Below are positions 11,813-24,200 of a stretch of DNA of 64,000 bases, piece after piece. The stretch comes from Isoperla grammatica (taxonomy: Eukaryota > Arthropoda > Insecta > Plecoptera > Perlodidae): NCBI GenBank assembly GCA_945910005.1, contig OX246746.1, positions 16,429,387 to 16,493,386 of the forward strand, given 5' to 3'. How positions within the stretch are numbered: position 1 is the first letter of the stretch; every line of letters begins with the position of its first letter. The notes beneath the pieces were generated by a model that was not told the DNA's origin, searched no databases, and was given only the letters and a program-made list of their open reading frames with translations. Position numbers and translations under genes: made by a program.

Positions 11813-12049
11813 GAAAGATACTTGAGAATCTAGCTTGTCTCCAAAAGCTTCGTATTCGTTCAAACGGTGAGCGGGAAACAGCCGTCGGTAAAGCTTTGAT
11901 GCTCATTCTGTGAGAGTTGACAGGCAAATGATGCGAAGAAACAAACGATTTATGTAAAACACTGTAAATGAGGTGGAGCGAAGAGACTGGGGAAGAGTTA
12001 AACTCTATACATGTAAAACTTGTTCTTTACAACCTGCGCATATTATATG

Positions 12050-12325
12050 GTGGCATAGTGTGTGCAGCCGTTGGCCTATGAGTTTATTACCGCTTCCATT
12101 GCAGAAAGCCTAGGGTTCGATTCCCGGTTTGGCATGGATTTTTTACCTATGGAACTTGACTTTAATCTATCTATATATTATGATGCTGGTGTACAAACTG
12201 TGATTTGGAGCCGTCACAGGATCGAAGTATACAGAAAATGAATGATATGAATGACAATAACCGGAAATCAGTTTCTTCTTGCTGAGTGGATATAGGCAAT
12301 AAAGACAAACGCATTTATTTTATTT
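12050..12325 (+). repeat. tRNA-headed SINE (family 3)
   Basis: A tRNA-like head ends with the T-arm TAGGGTTCGATTCCCGGTT at about 12115. The body shares GATTTGGAGCCGTC with family 2 (GACTTTGGAGCCGTC) and, like it, ends near a GAGTGGATA-type sequence and (TTTA)n. I infer a common core between the two families. Confidence 0.6.
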
Positions 12326-12595
12326 ATCTAAATAGCACGGGCGTAGTGGCCATACGAGGTTCTGCGTTCCACTTGTATAGATGTTTAGATAGATCGATAG
12401 ATAGATAGATATTTTTAGTTCCCACAATATACTGTACATTACAAAATTAAAATATTAATTAAAAGTTACAAAAGTTGATAAGCTTGTGTACCCTTCCGGC
12501 CATTTGGGAAAACGTCAGTTCAGTAATAACACAAAACTTTTAAAAAAATGGAATCACACATTTATAAAACAAGAGATTCAAACAAAGATGGGCAT

Positions 12596-12997
12596 CAGGC
12601 GCGGACTGGCTAGGGATGCCGGATGCTATCGCATCCCGGGCCCTTTGTAAGTCCGGGCCTCGGGCTGCCACCAGAAAGTTCCTATGATGTAAATACTTCT
12701 CTGTATATTACTAGAAAAATCTTTACCACACTCTATAAGTATTATTTTGAAATTATAATTGAATTTATTGTAATATTTATAGTAAGTATTTAATGTAATT
12801 AATTGAGTATAATTGAAATTATTTTGCTACTGGTAGGGTGGCCTCTGTTAATCGCGCCCTACAATCGCATTTTTGGCCATAAAATTCATTGCAACCTCAA
12901 AAATTTGTTTACGTATTTCCCTCCGGCGCCCCCCCCCCCCCCCCCACCCACCCCCGAAACCCAGCATCCCGGGTCTTTTTATTCCAGTCCGCCCCTG
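12596..12997. mobile_element. hAT-like non-autonomous element (402 bp)
   Basis: Terminal inverted repeats are CAGG[C/G]GCGGACTGG at 12596 and CCAGTCCGCCCCTG at 12997. They are flanked by an 8-bp direct repeat, ATGGGCAT at 12588-12595 and ATGGGTAT at 12998-13005 (7 of 8 match). TIRs of this kind with 8-bp duplications are typical of hAT elements. It contains a poly(C) tract at 12929-12945 and no transposase. Confidence 0.75.
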
Positions 12998-13509
12998 ATG
13001 GGTATGGACGTTACGTGGCCTTATAGTTCGTCTTCTTATATCACCATATACTCGCCATCTCGATTATCATCGTTACCAGATTATGAGAAAACCACTTACT
13101 AATAACACCATCATAACGTGAACCCGGACGTAGCATTTATATTCATCTCCGTCGCCATTGTTGTATCTACTAATCGTGCAGACGTATCGGCTAAACATGC
13201 TTTAGTGTAATTCATGCGAACTACACCAAAATGCTGAAAGCAAAGTTCGAATAGTTAAATATAGAAACCCATCTCGCTCTGTTCATTGAACACACGCCTG
13301 GCGAGCACTGCCAATCTTGCTTCGCTCACTTTATGGGACGAGTCTGTTAATTGAGGAGTTGGGGGTTGGGGGTTGGTGGTTGGGGTATCACTAAGTGGGG
13401 GTGTTTAGAGTGGCCGGCAGTGTGACAACTTTGCAGTAAAGTTTGTTATCTGCACTTACAACAAACAATTTAATACATTACCACCATTATACTACCATTA
13501 TACCTTATG

Positions 13510-13730
13510 TAGGCACTGATTTTTAGTTTGACATAGTTTGAAGCTCCACCCCCTAGTTAAATGACCACCACCCATCATAACACGCATGACTGATCACAAA
13601 TAATATAATATGAAATTAATAACTATGATATGGTTGTCGGGTTGTCCCGGGGGTAAGGGGTGGTAGTCACAGCGAGGGAGGGGAGCAGCAGGGGAGCGTC
13701 AAACTAAGAAAATTTCATAGCTCATAAAAT
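13510..13730. repeat. Dispersed repeat, copy A (partner at 59205)
   Basis: The segments 13510-13730 and 59205-59400 share a long stretch in the same orientation. It includes TTTGACATAGTTT, AAATAATATAATATGAAATT, TGTCGGGTTGTC and GAGTCAAACTAAGAA-like sequence. Two poly(C) tracts (13830-13843, 13939-13952) follow copy A. The class is unknown. Confidence 0.75.
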
Positions 13731-14346
13731 TGACCCGTTATAGCACCTCTAGAGATCAATTTTTATCAGGAAACCTAGCACTGTAGTTCACGCCCCCATG
13801 AAAGTCGAAATGCTCTACTCGCCCCTCCTCCCCCCCCCCCCCCGCAACCAGAAATCTTGAAATGAGTGTCCCTGCCTAGAATACACTGAAATAAACTTAC
13901 ATTTCGCTCCAGAACGTCAAAATTGAGTTTTGCCCCCTCCCCCCCCCCCCCCAAAAAAACCCACCATAACACCCGAAATATGCTCTATGTCAAAAAATGC
14001 CCTCAGATGAACATCCATGTTCTGTCCGCCCCAGAACGCTTGGAATAAGCACCATGCCACCCCCGAACGCCCTATATGATAAACTCAAAGTAATGTTCTG
14101 CAGTGAACCGACTTGAATATTCTGAGGTAAATGATGAGACCGAGACCACGCACAGTTTACTTGCTAGAGCGGCGAGGAATGCAGCCGTCTAAGTATAGAC
14201 GATAGACGATTGGAAGGAAGGACACAGACAGCGCTCCTCAGTGCTAACCGGGCTATGGTACTGCGAGTCACTTATTTACTTTATACCAATGTACAAATCT
14301 TCAGTTGTGCTTCGTTTGTCAAAACCGAGTACTTGCATATACTTAG

Positions 14347-14546
14347 NNNNNNNNNNNNNNNNNNNNNNNNNNNNNNNNNNNNNNNNNNNNNNNNNNNNNN
14401 NNNNNNNNNNNNNNNNNNNNNNNNNNNNNNNNNNNNNNNNNNNNNNNNNNNNNNNNNNNNNNNNNNNNNNNNNNNNNNNNNNNNNNNNNNNNNNNNNNNN
14501 NNNNNNNNNNNNNNNNNNNNNNNNNNNNNNNNNNNNNNNNNNNNNN
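14347..14546. other. Assembly gap of exactly 200 N
   Basis: The run of N is exactly 200 bases, the sort of constant inserted by scaffolding software; the true size is unknown. It lies in the interval between the 8.4 kb exon and the RA exon at 18.06 kb, where an additional exon is predicted on phase grounds. ORFs spanning it are meaningless. Confidence 0.97.
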
Positions 14547-14579
14547 AAGAGATCTCGCTACGCATCAAATTACTTCCAT

Positions 14580-14836
14580 TGGCTCAGTTTGTTAGACTAT
14601 TGGTTGGTTTGGGCAAATGTTTGGGGGGTTAACGGGGGGGGGGGGGGGGGGATCTAAAGTTGGAGGTCTCCACTATACGTCCGCTATTCGAGAGGATGAG
14701 GGGTGACAGATGATAGTGGAGGACATTTACTAAGAGAACGTGAATAATACGAGATTAGGCTGTCCATATTTCCAGTTTGTTAGACTGTTGGCTAGCTGGC
14801 AGTGTTGTTTGGGGGGGGGGGGGGGGGGGGGGGGGT
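14580..14836. repeat. Two diverged repeats, each ending in poly(G)
   Basis: CAGTTTGTTAGACTATTGG at 14585 recurs as CAGTTTGTTAGACTGTTGG at 14773. Each is followed by a G homopolymer (18 G at 14634-14651 and 25 G at 14811-14835). They sit directly beside the N gap, a likely reason the assembly broke here. Confidence 0.7.
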
Positions 14837-16730
14837 AAACTTTGCGCTACACCTATCCTCAAGACAGCATTTAAAACGATCTGAGCAATCAAGCAAGGAG
14901 AACGCTACACAGTATTGAAAAAGTTATAAATTTGCGAAATTGGGTTCGCATAGAACCGAAACCTCGATAAGATTCAAATATTTTAATCATTACGGTTGTC
15001 TTTTGAGATGAATGATCTAAAAATATGTTAAATGATAATTCATTATAATTTTTTTTTTTAAATAACAAAAATAATAAAAATAATAAAAATAATAATAATT
15101 ATTATCATTAACATAATTTGCGCGCTGTTCACAAGTTACATAATTAGCAAGCCAAGACGACCAGTGGAGCTATTCTAACCCACATGGGTTGCGGGTAAAT
15201 GGGGGCGGGGGCGGGGGGCGAATCAATAGTGTTAGGGACGTACCCAGGACGACGGCGCGTGGGAAGCAACCCTTGCACTCGATATACGCAAAACATGTTA
15301 GGTTTGCAACAGTTCGTGGGCCTAGCCCTCCTCAAACAGTGGTATAACGTGCCGAAAATCTAATTTGCAAACGACATCGACAAGAAATAGCGCGTGCGGG
15401 TGGGATTTAGCCGTTTACTTCAACAACATTGAGCGACTGTCGTACTGCGAACATCCAGTAACTTCCTTCGCTTCGATAAGCGTTATGACTTTGCAAGGCA
15501 CTGGCACTAAGCAATCATGGAAACAGGAACAGGAAATTTCGCTTCCGCAGTCGACGCGTATTGAGGCACCGTATTGAGGACTGCGCAGAGCAAATGTGAC
15601 GGTTGCAGCTTCAATTGCATTAGGAGTTAGGACGTTGTTGTTTTGCACGTATTATGTCGTTCTTGGCTGCAGCTTTAATGGAGAGGGGACTCACGCTGGA
15701 AGATTTGCCGAATAACCTCTTCCTTGGAGATTGGGTATTGTTATTTATACTTTACTTCATACTTAATGTGTAGATAACATTTCAGTTACAACAGTAATTG
15801 CGTTACATTTGTAGTATGTTGAGGACCTATTCTATTTTTATTTTTTTATGTATATATATTTTATTCTTTCAAATACTATACAGTTCAAGATACATAAGAC
15901 GAAATAAACGAATTAACGAAATTAATTTGCAAGAAGCCTACGTGTAGTAAATACCCTGTATGTGGCCTATCTTAATTCGAACAATAAATAATGTTCATCT
16001 TTTTGAGTTGCAGGAAAAATCCTCTTGAACTTAGGTCCAGTCGTACAATGTCCCAATAGCTACTTATTCGTCGAATAGCTTGTTTTCTCCATGGCAACGA
16101 CCAATCAAACTCTTGAAATCCTCCAAATAGCTTATAATTGCTACAAATAACTTTCATATTAGGAGATGGTAAGACTGACCCTTAATATTGTTAGTACATT
16201 GTTGGTGGAAAAAAGACAAAATATCGTTACACGGTTTTTAATTTACGTTTTCCTCTAAAAGGCAGTAGTTATGCATAGGAGACAATTTATAGTTAGGTTT
16301 TAAAACGTGTATAGTTAACTATAGTTTGGTTATTTTTAAGTAAAACTAATAAAACAATACAAATTAGTACAAAGAGTCATATTAAGAGGGACTGATCGAT
16401 TGATTGATATTCGGGCTTAACGTCTCATATTTTTGCAACTTGGCTAATCGAGACGATAAGAGGGACTGGACTGCAGCACAGCTGTCTGCTCTTGTAAACG
16501 TAATACCACTATTGCTATGGGTGGGGCTTCTTTACTCAGGTATCTTATAGGTTAGGTTATCACTTCCTTGTTGAAAGGTCGCCCCAAGTAAACGTCAGCA
16601 AAATACTATCCACGCTTCGTGTTATCTAAAGGTTATTGCAACACGTGTAACGTCCATATTATCTCTATCGTACCTGGGTCTTAGAATGTGTACTTATGGT
16701 ATCAATGCGTTGCTGAATTATTTTAGATGT
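14837..16730. other. No gene recognised
   Basis: This stretch contains A/T-rich simple sequence at 15045-15115 and a G-rich patch at 15200-15220. A short module at 16405-16462 (CTCATATTTTTGCAACTTGG then CTAATCGAGACGA) recurs at 57107-57150. I found no exon with credible splice sites. Confidence 0.6.
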
Positions 16731-16732
16731 TG

Positions 16733-17151
16733 CAGTGGCGTAACTAGGGTCATTAAATTACCCGGGTAAGGCTTACAGGGGCTTAAGTAGGGTCCCAGTC
16801 GCTGGAGGCGAAAATTTTGTGGTCTCTTTTTTTTAAGCAAGACAAATCACTACAATTTAATTTGTTATAGCTATTTGCCCACCCTACTATGAATTGACAG
16901 AAGGGTATATATATATATTGCTAAAGCCCGTTTATTTCATCGGTTAACGGATCGTTAACGGGGCCACTAGCTGATGGACCGTAATTTGTAACCCAATAAA
17001 CCCTTTGCAGGTAAAGAACCGTCAGCAAACGGCCCCGTTAATGAACGATTGAAAAACCGGGCCTTAAGACATGTACACCCCTGTTTGTCTACATATCGTT
17101 TACTTGGAGAATTTTTACCCGGGTATGTACCGATGCCTAGTTACGCCGGTG
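16733..17151. mobile_element. hAT-like element, CAGTGGCGTA family (419 bp)
   Basis: The ends CAGTGGCGTAACTAGGG and CCTAGTTACGCCGGTG are inverted repeats. Flanking octamers AGATGTTG (16725-16732) and AGCTGTTG (17152-17159) match at 7 of 8, consistent with an 8-bp duplication. An internal foldback at about 16920-17070 (AAGCCCGTTT, CGGTTAACGG, GTTAACGGGGCC) adds secondary structure. No transposase is present. Confidence 0.75.
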
Positions 17152-17672
17152 AGCTGTTGTCGTATAAGGGATACTGGTATTTGGCTGGCTCGATCAGAAG
17201 AAATATCCAAAAGCTATATTTTTAAGAATTAAAGTCTCATACGCAACCTTCATGTGGTGTATTATATTATAACGTACTATAACGTGAAGCGTGGAATGGA
17301 TATAATAATGTTGAGGTAATAATATGCTTATTTAAAAGTAAATTTAGTTGTTTTCAGTCATGGAGATATCTCAGATCTGTTTGAATAGACTAAGACACGT
17401 GTAGTTTTGTATGTTTACGCGCTTAGGTTTTATGAAAATTTTAAATTATTTGTCCCGCTCTGAACTAAAATGGGGACTTGTTCATTTCAATCATTTACAT
17501 GCAGAACAAATTGTTGTAGGCTATTATGTACCACATAGGATAATAGGATAGGTATTATGTACCAACCACACAGATTGATCACTGAGCTTTGCCACTTTTT
17601 TGTGACCACTTTCGTCACTGGTTGTATTCACATGTTTTATTAGTATTCGTGCTCCACGGACCACGGGTATAA

Positions 17673-18030
17673 ACCAGAGGTATAGTCTCGTCAAAGTAAC
17701 TTGCAAGGTGGTGTCGTCACGTATTATGTAATAGGGAGGTGACGCATGTGACAACTACCAACCCAAATCTAGTTGCATCTCGTTCTTATGCCTCAGGTAT
17801 TGTAGTGATAATATCGCGCGCCTGTTATCAGACGTGGTGGGGTCGCATTCCAATCACGATTGGTGCAGTTAATGCAGTGGACAATGACAATGAAGGTATC
17901 GGGAAATCCTGCGGTGAATACCGTTGAAAAAGACCGTGTCTCCACACGGTCTATTATTTTGAAAAGACTTCCGACCGTCTATTCTCAGAATGTTAGGGGA
18001 CACCTTGATTCTTACGGCGTCGCCAGTAAA
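17673..18030 (+). repeat. Dispersed repeat, copy A (partner at 44480), abutting the Rassf RA exon
   Basis: This segment aligns with 44480-44830 in the same orientation over about 355 bp. Shared strings include ACCAAC[C/T][C/T]AAATCTAGTTGC, GTAGTGATAATATC, GGTGGGGTCGCATTCCA and GGTATCGGGAAATC. It ends about 25 bp before the acceptor of the RA-domain exon. The repeat class is not recognised. Confidence 0.8.
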
Positions 18031-18055
18031 CTCATGTGTGTCATGTGTACTTCAG

Positions 18056-18243
18056 GAGGAAGATGGTTCCACATTCCGAGGCTTCATCCGAGTCCACATG
18101 AACCTCTGTCGCCCAATCAGTGTCGTAGCTGGTACCCGACCACCGTCCATCTACGACATTCTCAAGGAAGACAAAACTCTAGAGAAGACGTTGACATCAT
18201 TCTATCTACCACGAGACACCGTCAAGGCACTCCACGTCACAAG
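18056..18243 (+). CDS. Rassf: Rassf exon: first half of the RA domain
   Basis: The acceptor is TGTGTACTTCAG|GAG; an alternative three bases later (CAGGAG|GAA) keeps the frame. The donor is CACAAG|GTATTC at 18243/18244. The exon starts in phase 0 and ends in phase 2. It encodes EEDGSTFRGFIRVHMNLCRP up to LPRDTVKALHVT. The sequence DGS..GFI.V matches the start of the RA domain in RASSF1 and RASSF5. The upstream open frame (about 17990-18055) belongs to a repeat and intron. Confidence 0.9.
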
Positions 18244-21200
18244 GTATTCCTTTTAGACACAGTCTGGAGCTATGCTAAACTTGTCCCAACGTTGCTAGGG
18301 TAGAATAATAATAATTGTCCAAAAGAACACCGCTTTAGGGTGCACACCAGCTTTATACTAGTTCCAACGAAAGTATTTGCATGCCGATCTCAGGTCATTA
18401 GCGGCCTTTACACGTACACTCTTGCGCGCACGCTTGCGTGTCGCGTTCTTGTGCAGAGGAAAGACAGCGCGCAAAACCGTGGGTTGGAGCGCCGCGCAAG
18501 AGTGTGGTGTCTAAAACTGCATCACACTCTTGCGCGTACGCTCCGCAGGGAAACGAAAGCGCGCGTTCAAGAGTGTGCGTGTAAATGCCAATCCCTTCGT
18601 CTTTACCACACTTTTGCGTGGTGCGTGGAGTGTTCCGAGTGTTCAGATGATTCACGACGTTCTTTCCCTTGCAAGCTTGCTTTTACACGGACAGTTTTAC
18701 CTGCACTCTTGCGCGCGCGCAACCCTCAGATGATTCGCGACGTTCTTTCCCTTGCAAGGCATTTGCTTTTACACGCACAGTTTTACTTGCAGGAAAGAAC
18801 GCGCGACAACGAATCCCGCGCGCAAGAGTGTACGTGTAAAGGCCCGTCTACTGCACCTTTCAACCGTGAAAATCAACAGATACCTGGCGTTCTTTCACAG
18901 ATTCGTAAATGCATGGTTCGGCTTAGTCGAGTGCACAGGCGGTTTGGCCACACCCACCGTTACAGGTTACCAACATATGGTTTTAAATTATCTCCATTGG
19001 ACATGTTTAGATTAGATGGTAGGAATTAGCGTAGTAGAAAATTAAGTTGTCACCTTGGACTCGGCTGTGTCGTAAGCATCAGAATACTTTTGTTGGGACA
19101 ACAATACCTGATGTGCCCCCATATCTTCAGGTGACTAACTAGGTACATTAGAGTGTTTTGGATAGTTGAGAAGGAATGTACTGATAGTATGACTGAATCC
19201 CAGCATTCGCCTTTACGACTGACGAAAGCCTAGGAAAAAAACTTCAGTCAGGACTGCTGGTGGCCGGAATCGAACCGGCGGAATCTCGCATCTTACCGCT
19301 GAGCCACCTCTATCGGTGCTAGGGTAGATCCCAACGTCAATCGGCAGTTTGTATACCGAGTCTTACCGTCCAACATATTTTAGTTGGGTAGTAGAGTTCG
19401 CCAAGCGTACACAAGACAGAGCTTTCGTCTGTCTTCGTATATCTTCGGTGAACTAGCCGACCAATCAGGCTCCGTTATCGCGTCGCTTGGCGGACCCGTA
19501 CTACCCGACTAAAGTATGTTGGGCAGTAAAAGGCGATAGACAAACATATGATGGCGTTGTGACTCTACCCTATATTACACACTCAACGTTGCTACTCTCA
19601 TGCTTAACTGATAGAGGTGGCTCAGCGGTAAGACGCGAGACTCTAATTCGGGAGGTCGCCGGTTCGATTCCGGCCACCGGCAGTCCTGACTGAAGGTTTT
19701 TTCCGAGGTTTTCCTCAGTCGTAAAAGCGAATGCTGGGATTGAGTCATACTATCAGCCCTCGGAAAATCCTTCCCAACTATCCAAACACCCTAATAACCT
19801 AGAGAGGGGCACATCAGGTAAAGCTGGTGTGCACCCTTGAACGGGTATTCCAACAACAACAAAAATTATTATTATTCTCATGCTTACGAAATAACCGAGT
19901 CCAATAATACCAGCTTAATCTTCTACTTCTCTAGTTCAATTACCATCTACTTGAAACAGGTCAAATGAAGATAATTCACGACCGCATAGTGGATACCTAG
20001 AAATTCCAAACACAACGGAGATTACAGAACAGAACAGAATTAATAACGAAGCTTTGTGTTTGTTCCAGCGAAACGACTACTCACGAGGTAATTGTCGTCT
20101 TGCTGCACAAATTTAAGGTTGTTGACAATCCAAGGAAGTTTGCTCTGTATGAACGATATTATGAAGAAGGAGACACAGTTAAAGGTATGTGCTTGCTACA
20201 TCATTGATCTTACTTTTCGGACAGAAGGAATCTCTTGAAACACAAATTGAGTCTTTGTTATTTTGACATGGATTACACTGATTCATATGTTTCGTATTTG
20301 AAATATATATCTTTGATTGGTTATCGCTCACTCGTCGATGGTGTTCGGAGCCTACAGTGTTGGTTTAGTCGCTTTAATTAAAGTCCCCCACTGAAAATCA
20401 GTTTCGTTACTGAGTGGGTAGACTCTAAATGTAAATTTATTTATTTAATTTATATATTTATTTTAATAACTTCAAACATACCTAATATTATATTTTTGTA
20501 AAAATCTGTCCACCCACCATTTGGATTAAGCAGTTGTCTATATAGACTGTCAGTCAAGGCGCGAGGGGTGGGAGGCAGGTGGGCGGATGGGTTTTACTTT
20601 TCTCTTCTGGATTCTAGGAAAAATTAAATTTTAATGCACTAGCATTAAAGATAGGAGTTTCAATCAATTTAATTTTCACTGACGCCTTGTTGAAGACGTG
20701 CAGAGTGCCATTATGTTCCCTCTACCCTCTAATACAATCACATTTGGTGTTTCAAATCGTGTCTGAATTTCAACTTAATCGCCGGAACCCTCCGATTTTT
20801 GTCGCATAAAATTGCTTTAAAATTGCCGAAAATTAAACCAAAATGTGTCATCCGCTAGAGAATATTTATAGTGTTTTTTCTAGTTAATGTTGACAATCAT
20901 GTTTCAAGAAATATTTATGCTTTTCAAATGTACTCCTTTAACTTTTGTAATGTGGTTTTACAATGTACCTTTCACAGCTGTTAAATAAGAACATTTGAAA
21001 AACTAAAATATTTATTGGAACAAAGCAACATTCATAAGAAAGAGCATAACATTTTATAAGGCAAGACACATTTTGGTTTCATTTTAAACAAGTCATTTTA
21101 ATGCAATTTTAAGCGATCGATAGATAGATAGATATAGTGGCTTCCGCAGGTTGGGTCGACATACAGTCTTAACGGGCCTGTACTTTATTTACTTTCAATA

Positions 21201-24200
21201 ATATATTGTAGGGCCTACTTAGCAAAAATGCGATCAAAGTATAGGCTTCAACCCTTCGAGCCAAATGCAAAGTCCAAACTCAAGCATTCCCGGACGACTT
21301 AGTGATTGCACGGTGCGGAATTGAGAAGAGCTTGAGTCTGAACTGTGCATCGGTATCGGAATCGAAATCCTAAACCGGAAGTCGTGAAAAATTCCCGTAC
21401 ATGGTTCTCATGGTGCTGTTCACAACAAAATCGTAATGTCGTAATGATTTAGCATGAGAAATGTACGATTGCGATCCCGATATCCCGCCTGTAACCGATA
21501 AACTGTGCCTTCAATATTGTGTGATGTCTCTGTTTTCAGTAAAAATGCGCCGGATTGGTGAAAGTGAGAAGCCTCTAGTCCTAGCACTTCGGTGGAGTCG
21601 AGAAGTGAACTGTAACAAAATGTTTGTTCTTCAAGAAAATGAAACTGGTGATATATTGGTACGTTGATGGTTTATTTTCTGGGCTTAATTTCTAATTGAA
21701 AAGGAACTGGAACGCATAGTTTGTTTGCCTTCCATAATTTTGAACCAACCCCGCCAACCACCTTTATACAGGGCTTGAAGTAGAATGCACACACACGCAT
21801 ATAAATATATATTCTACCACAAGCACAATTTATAATAAGGTTGCCCATCGATGTTAAATTACACCATCGACATCGAAATGAAAACATCGATGTCACGTCG
21901 CGATGTCGGACATTTTTCGACATCGACATCAAACCTAAAATAATCGACATCGGAAAAAAAAGTTATTTGGACAATGTAAAAACTAAAAGGAAAAACTAAC
22001 AAAATAGTTTCTTGTACATCGCAAAACCTTCTAGTAACGATATTGTGTTGTAACCTTGTCGACAAGCGGAGTACTGACTTTATTTATTATTATTATTTTG
22101 TGTAAAAAACGATTCGATTTATGAAAAAAAAAACGATGTCGGAAATATGCATTGACATCGATTATTAATCGATTAATCGATGTCGATGGGCAACCTTACT
22201 TTATAATGAGTGGACGAAGGAAGCTCTGAAGATTATTTCCTTTGTATTGGGGTCTAACTACCTGGGGGACACTCATCAGTGAAAAACTCGCGCTCATACA
22301 CGTGAATGAATATTTTGCAATTTTCAAAGACAAGTTCCGTTCCCCGTGTACATAATGGGAATTCACGAATTTTTAAATCACGAGGAAAACAGTGGGTGAG
22401 ATTTAAAATAATACCGGAACGCGCGTTCCGGTTTCAGAAAAGGTGCGTTCCGGTACGTTCCGGTGCGTTCCGGCTCAAATTAAGCCCTGTACTAGATAAT
22501 AATAATTGTTTGCAAGAAACCTGCACAGGGATAATTCATGTATCTCTCTTTTTTAACGCATGTGTTTCCACTTGTGCGAAGATGACTAGTGCAGAGTCCC
22601 TAATAGGCGGGGACTCTTTTGATAACATTCCTTTTTATTTCACAAAGATATACATATATATACATGTAAGTTCTCATATTCTCGCGGATATGTTATTTGT
22701 TTGGTTTTTGAGGTTTTTTCCCACGAGTTAACAGAAGTGTTCGACTCACCCAACACTGCCCGACGTTTCGGAGACGTATCAATCTCCATCTTCAGAGGCC
22801 CTTCCTCTCGCGAATCTGCGATGACACTCTAAATAAAATAATAAATAAATTAATATATATATATACATACATTCAACACACTTAAAAACTAAACAGTCAA
22901 TTCCTAAAAGAGTAAAAGACTGTTCCGTCTTTTTATTGAGGGAAAACAACATACGTCTAAGATTTTAACATGAGAAATGCTGTCGTAGCTTATAAAAATT
23001 GGCGCTAGTGCATTGAATTTCGGATGTCCTAAATTCGATCATTTCAATCCAGGGGTATATTATAGAAATAAGAAAAATATGTTCGCTATTGACGCTTGAG
23101 TGTGATAACATCGCACAAGTCTGGATCGTTTCCAGGGTGTGACCTCGAGAACCGAGACAATCTACGAAGTAATTATCTGCACATCAATAATTCCACGATA
23201 CGGTTTCATTTTTTAATGGGCTCGGTCCTCGTCTTTCCTCGTTTCATAACTAGCAATGACATTAAAATTATTACGAGTTCACAAATTTTAATTTTCCCTG
23301 AGCAGTAATTTTACGAATTAGGCTTAGCCCCTATTTCCCCAACTAGATTAAAAATAAATATCTTACTTACTCCATTAGATTATTCTCCATAAGCAGGTAA
23401 GCGTATTTTCGGAGAGCGCCTGAGTAAATGAATTTTAATTTTCCACCCCGGTTATTTTTTAAATTTCGCTACTTTATTTAAATTAAAAGCCAGAAAAAAT
23501 GTGGAGAAAAGTTTAAGACCGTGTTGGGGGTGTGGTTTTAGGGGGGGGGGGGGGGCTGATGAATGTAAATGTGATTCTTGATTCGTGATTGTTATTGTTG
23601 TAGTGTAAATAAATAAATATAAATTATAATATAAACGTTATTTGACCTTAAAATAATGTAAAACATAAAAATAGACAATGAAAATGTACGTCTATATATC
23701 GGTACATTTTATAAAAGTAAGGAAATAATAATAATAAACTAGGAAAACGCTCTGTTTGACGCGTTGATAAGCGAGCGCGTCTATATCTACGAACGTTCTG
23801 GCGAAAAGATCTCAAAGCTAATAAAAACAACAATTAACAACAATTCAAGAATGTGCATTTCCAAATTTTTTCTAATTTCCAAAGCTATTATACTTCCCGA
23901 TATTGTTGAACAGAAATACATACAGACAATCTATGGCTGATGTGCAGATAATCTACACGAATTCAGTCCAGTGGTTAGCATCCCTGCTTCCAATGCAGAA
24001 GGTCCCGGGTTCAAATCCCGCTTCAGGCAGAAGTTTTTTAACTTCTAATGTGGATTCAATTCCATTACTTCTTGGCTTAGGAATAAGTAAACGGTGACTT
24101 TGGAGCCGTCCTAGCAACGAAGCACTCAATAAATTCAAAGTTGTTCTGAATCGGCCTTGTTGATTCTGGCATCTGTCCGCAGGTGTTCGCACTGTCCAAT

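Noticed and set aside
14210..14657. ORFs crossing the N run
   Set aside because: They exist only because N is translated as X.
18340..19029. 229-codon ORF
   Set aside because: It spans the GC-rich foldback element at 18403-18844 and flanking repeats; the opposite strand is open as well, as expected for inverted repeats.
19609..19680. Functional tRNA genes (also 23958, 12093, 3640 on minus)
   Set aside because: Box A and box B are present, but acceptor stems do not pair, and each head continues into a repeated SINE body found at several loci.
22306..22731. 141-codon ORF in the last Rassf intron
   Set aside because: Low-complexity origin near a GTGCGTTCCGG repeat, no recognisable domain and no splice logic.
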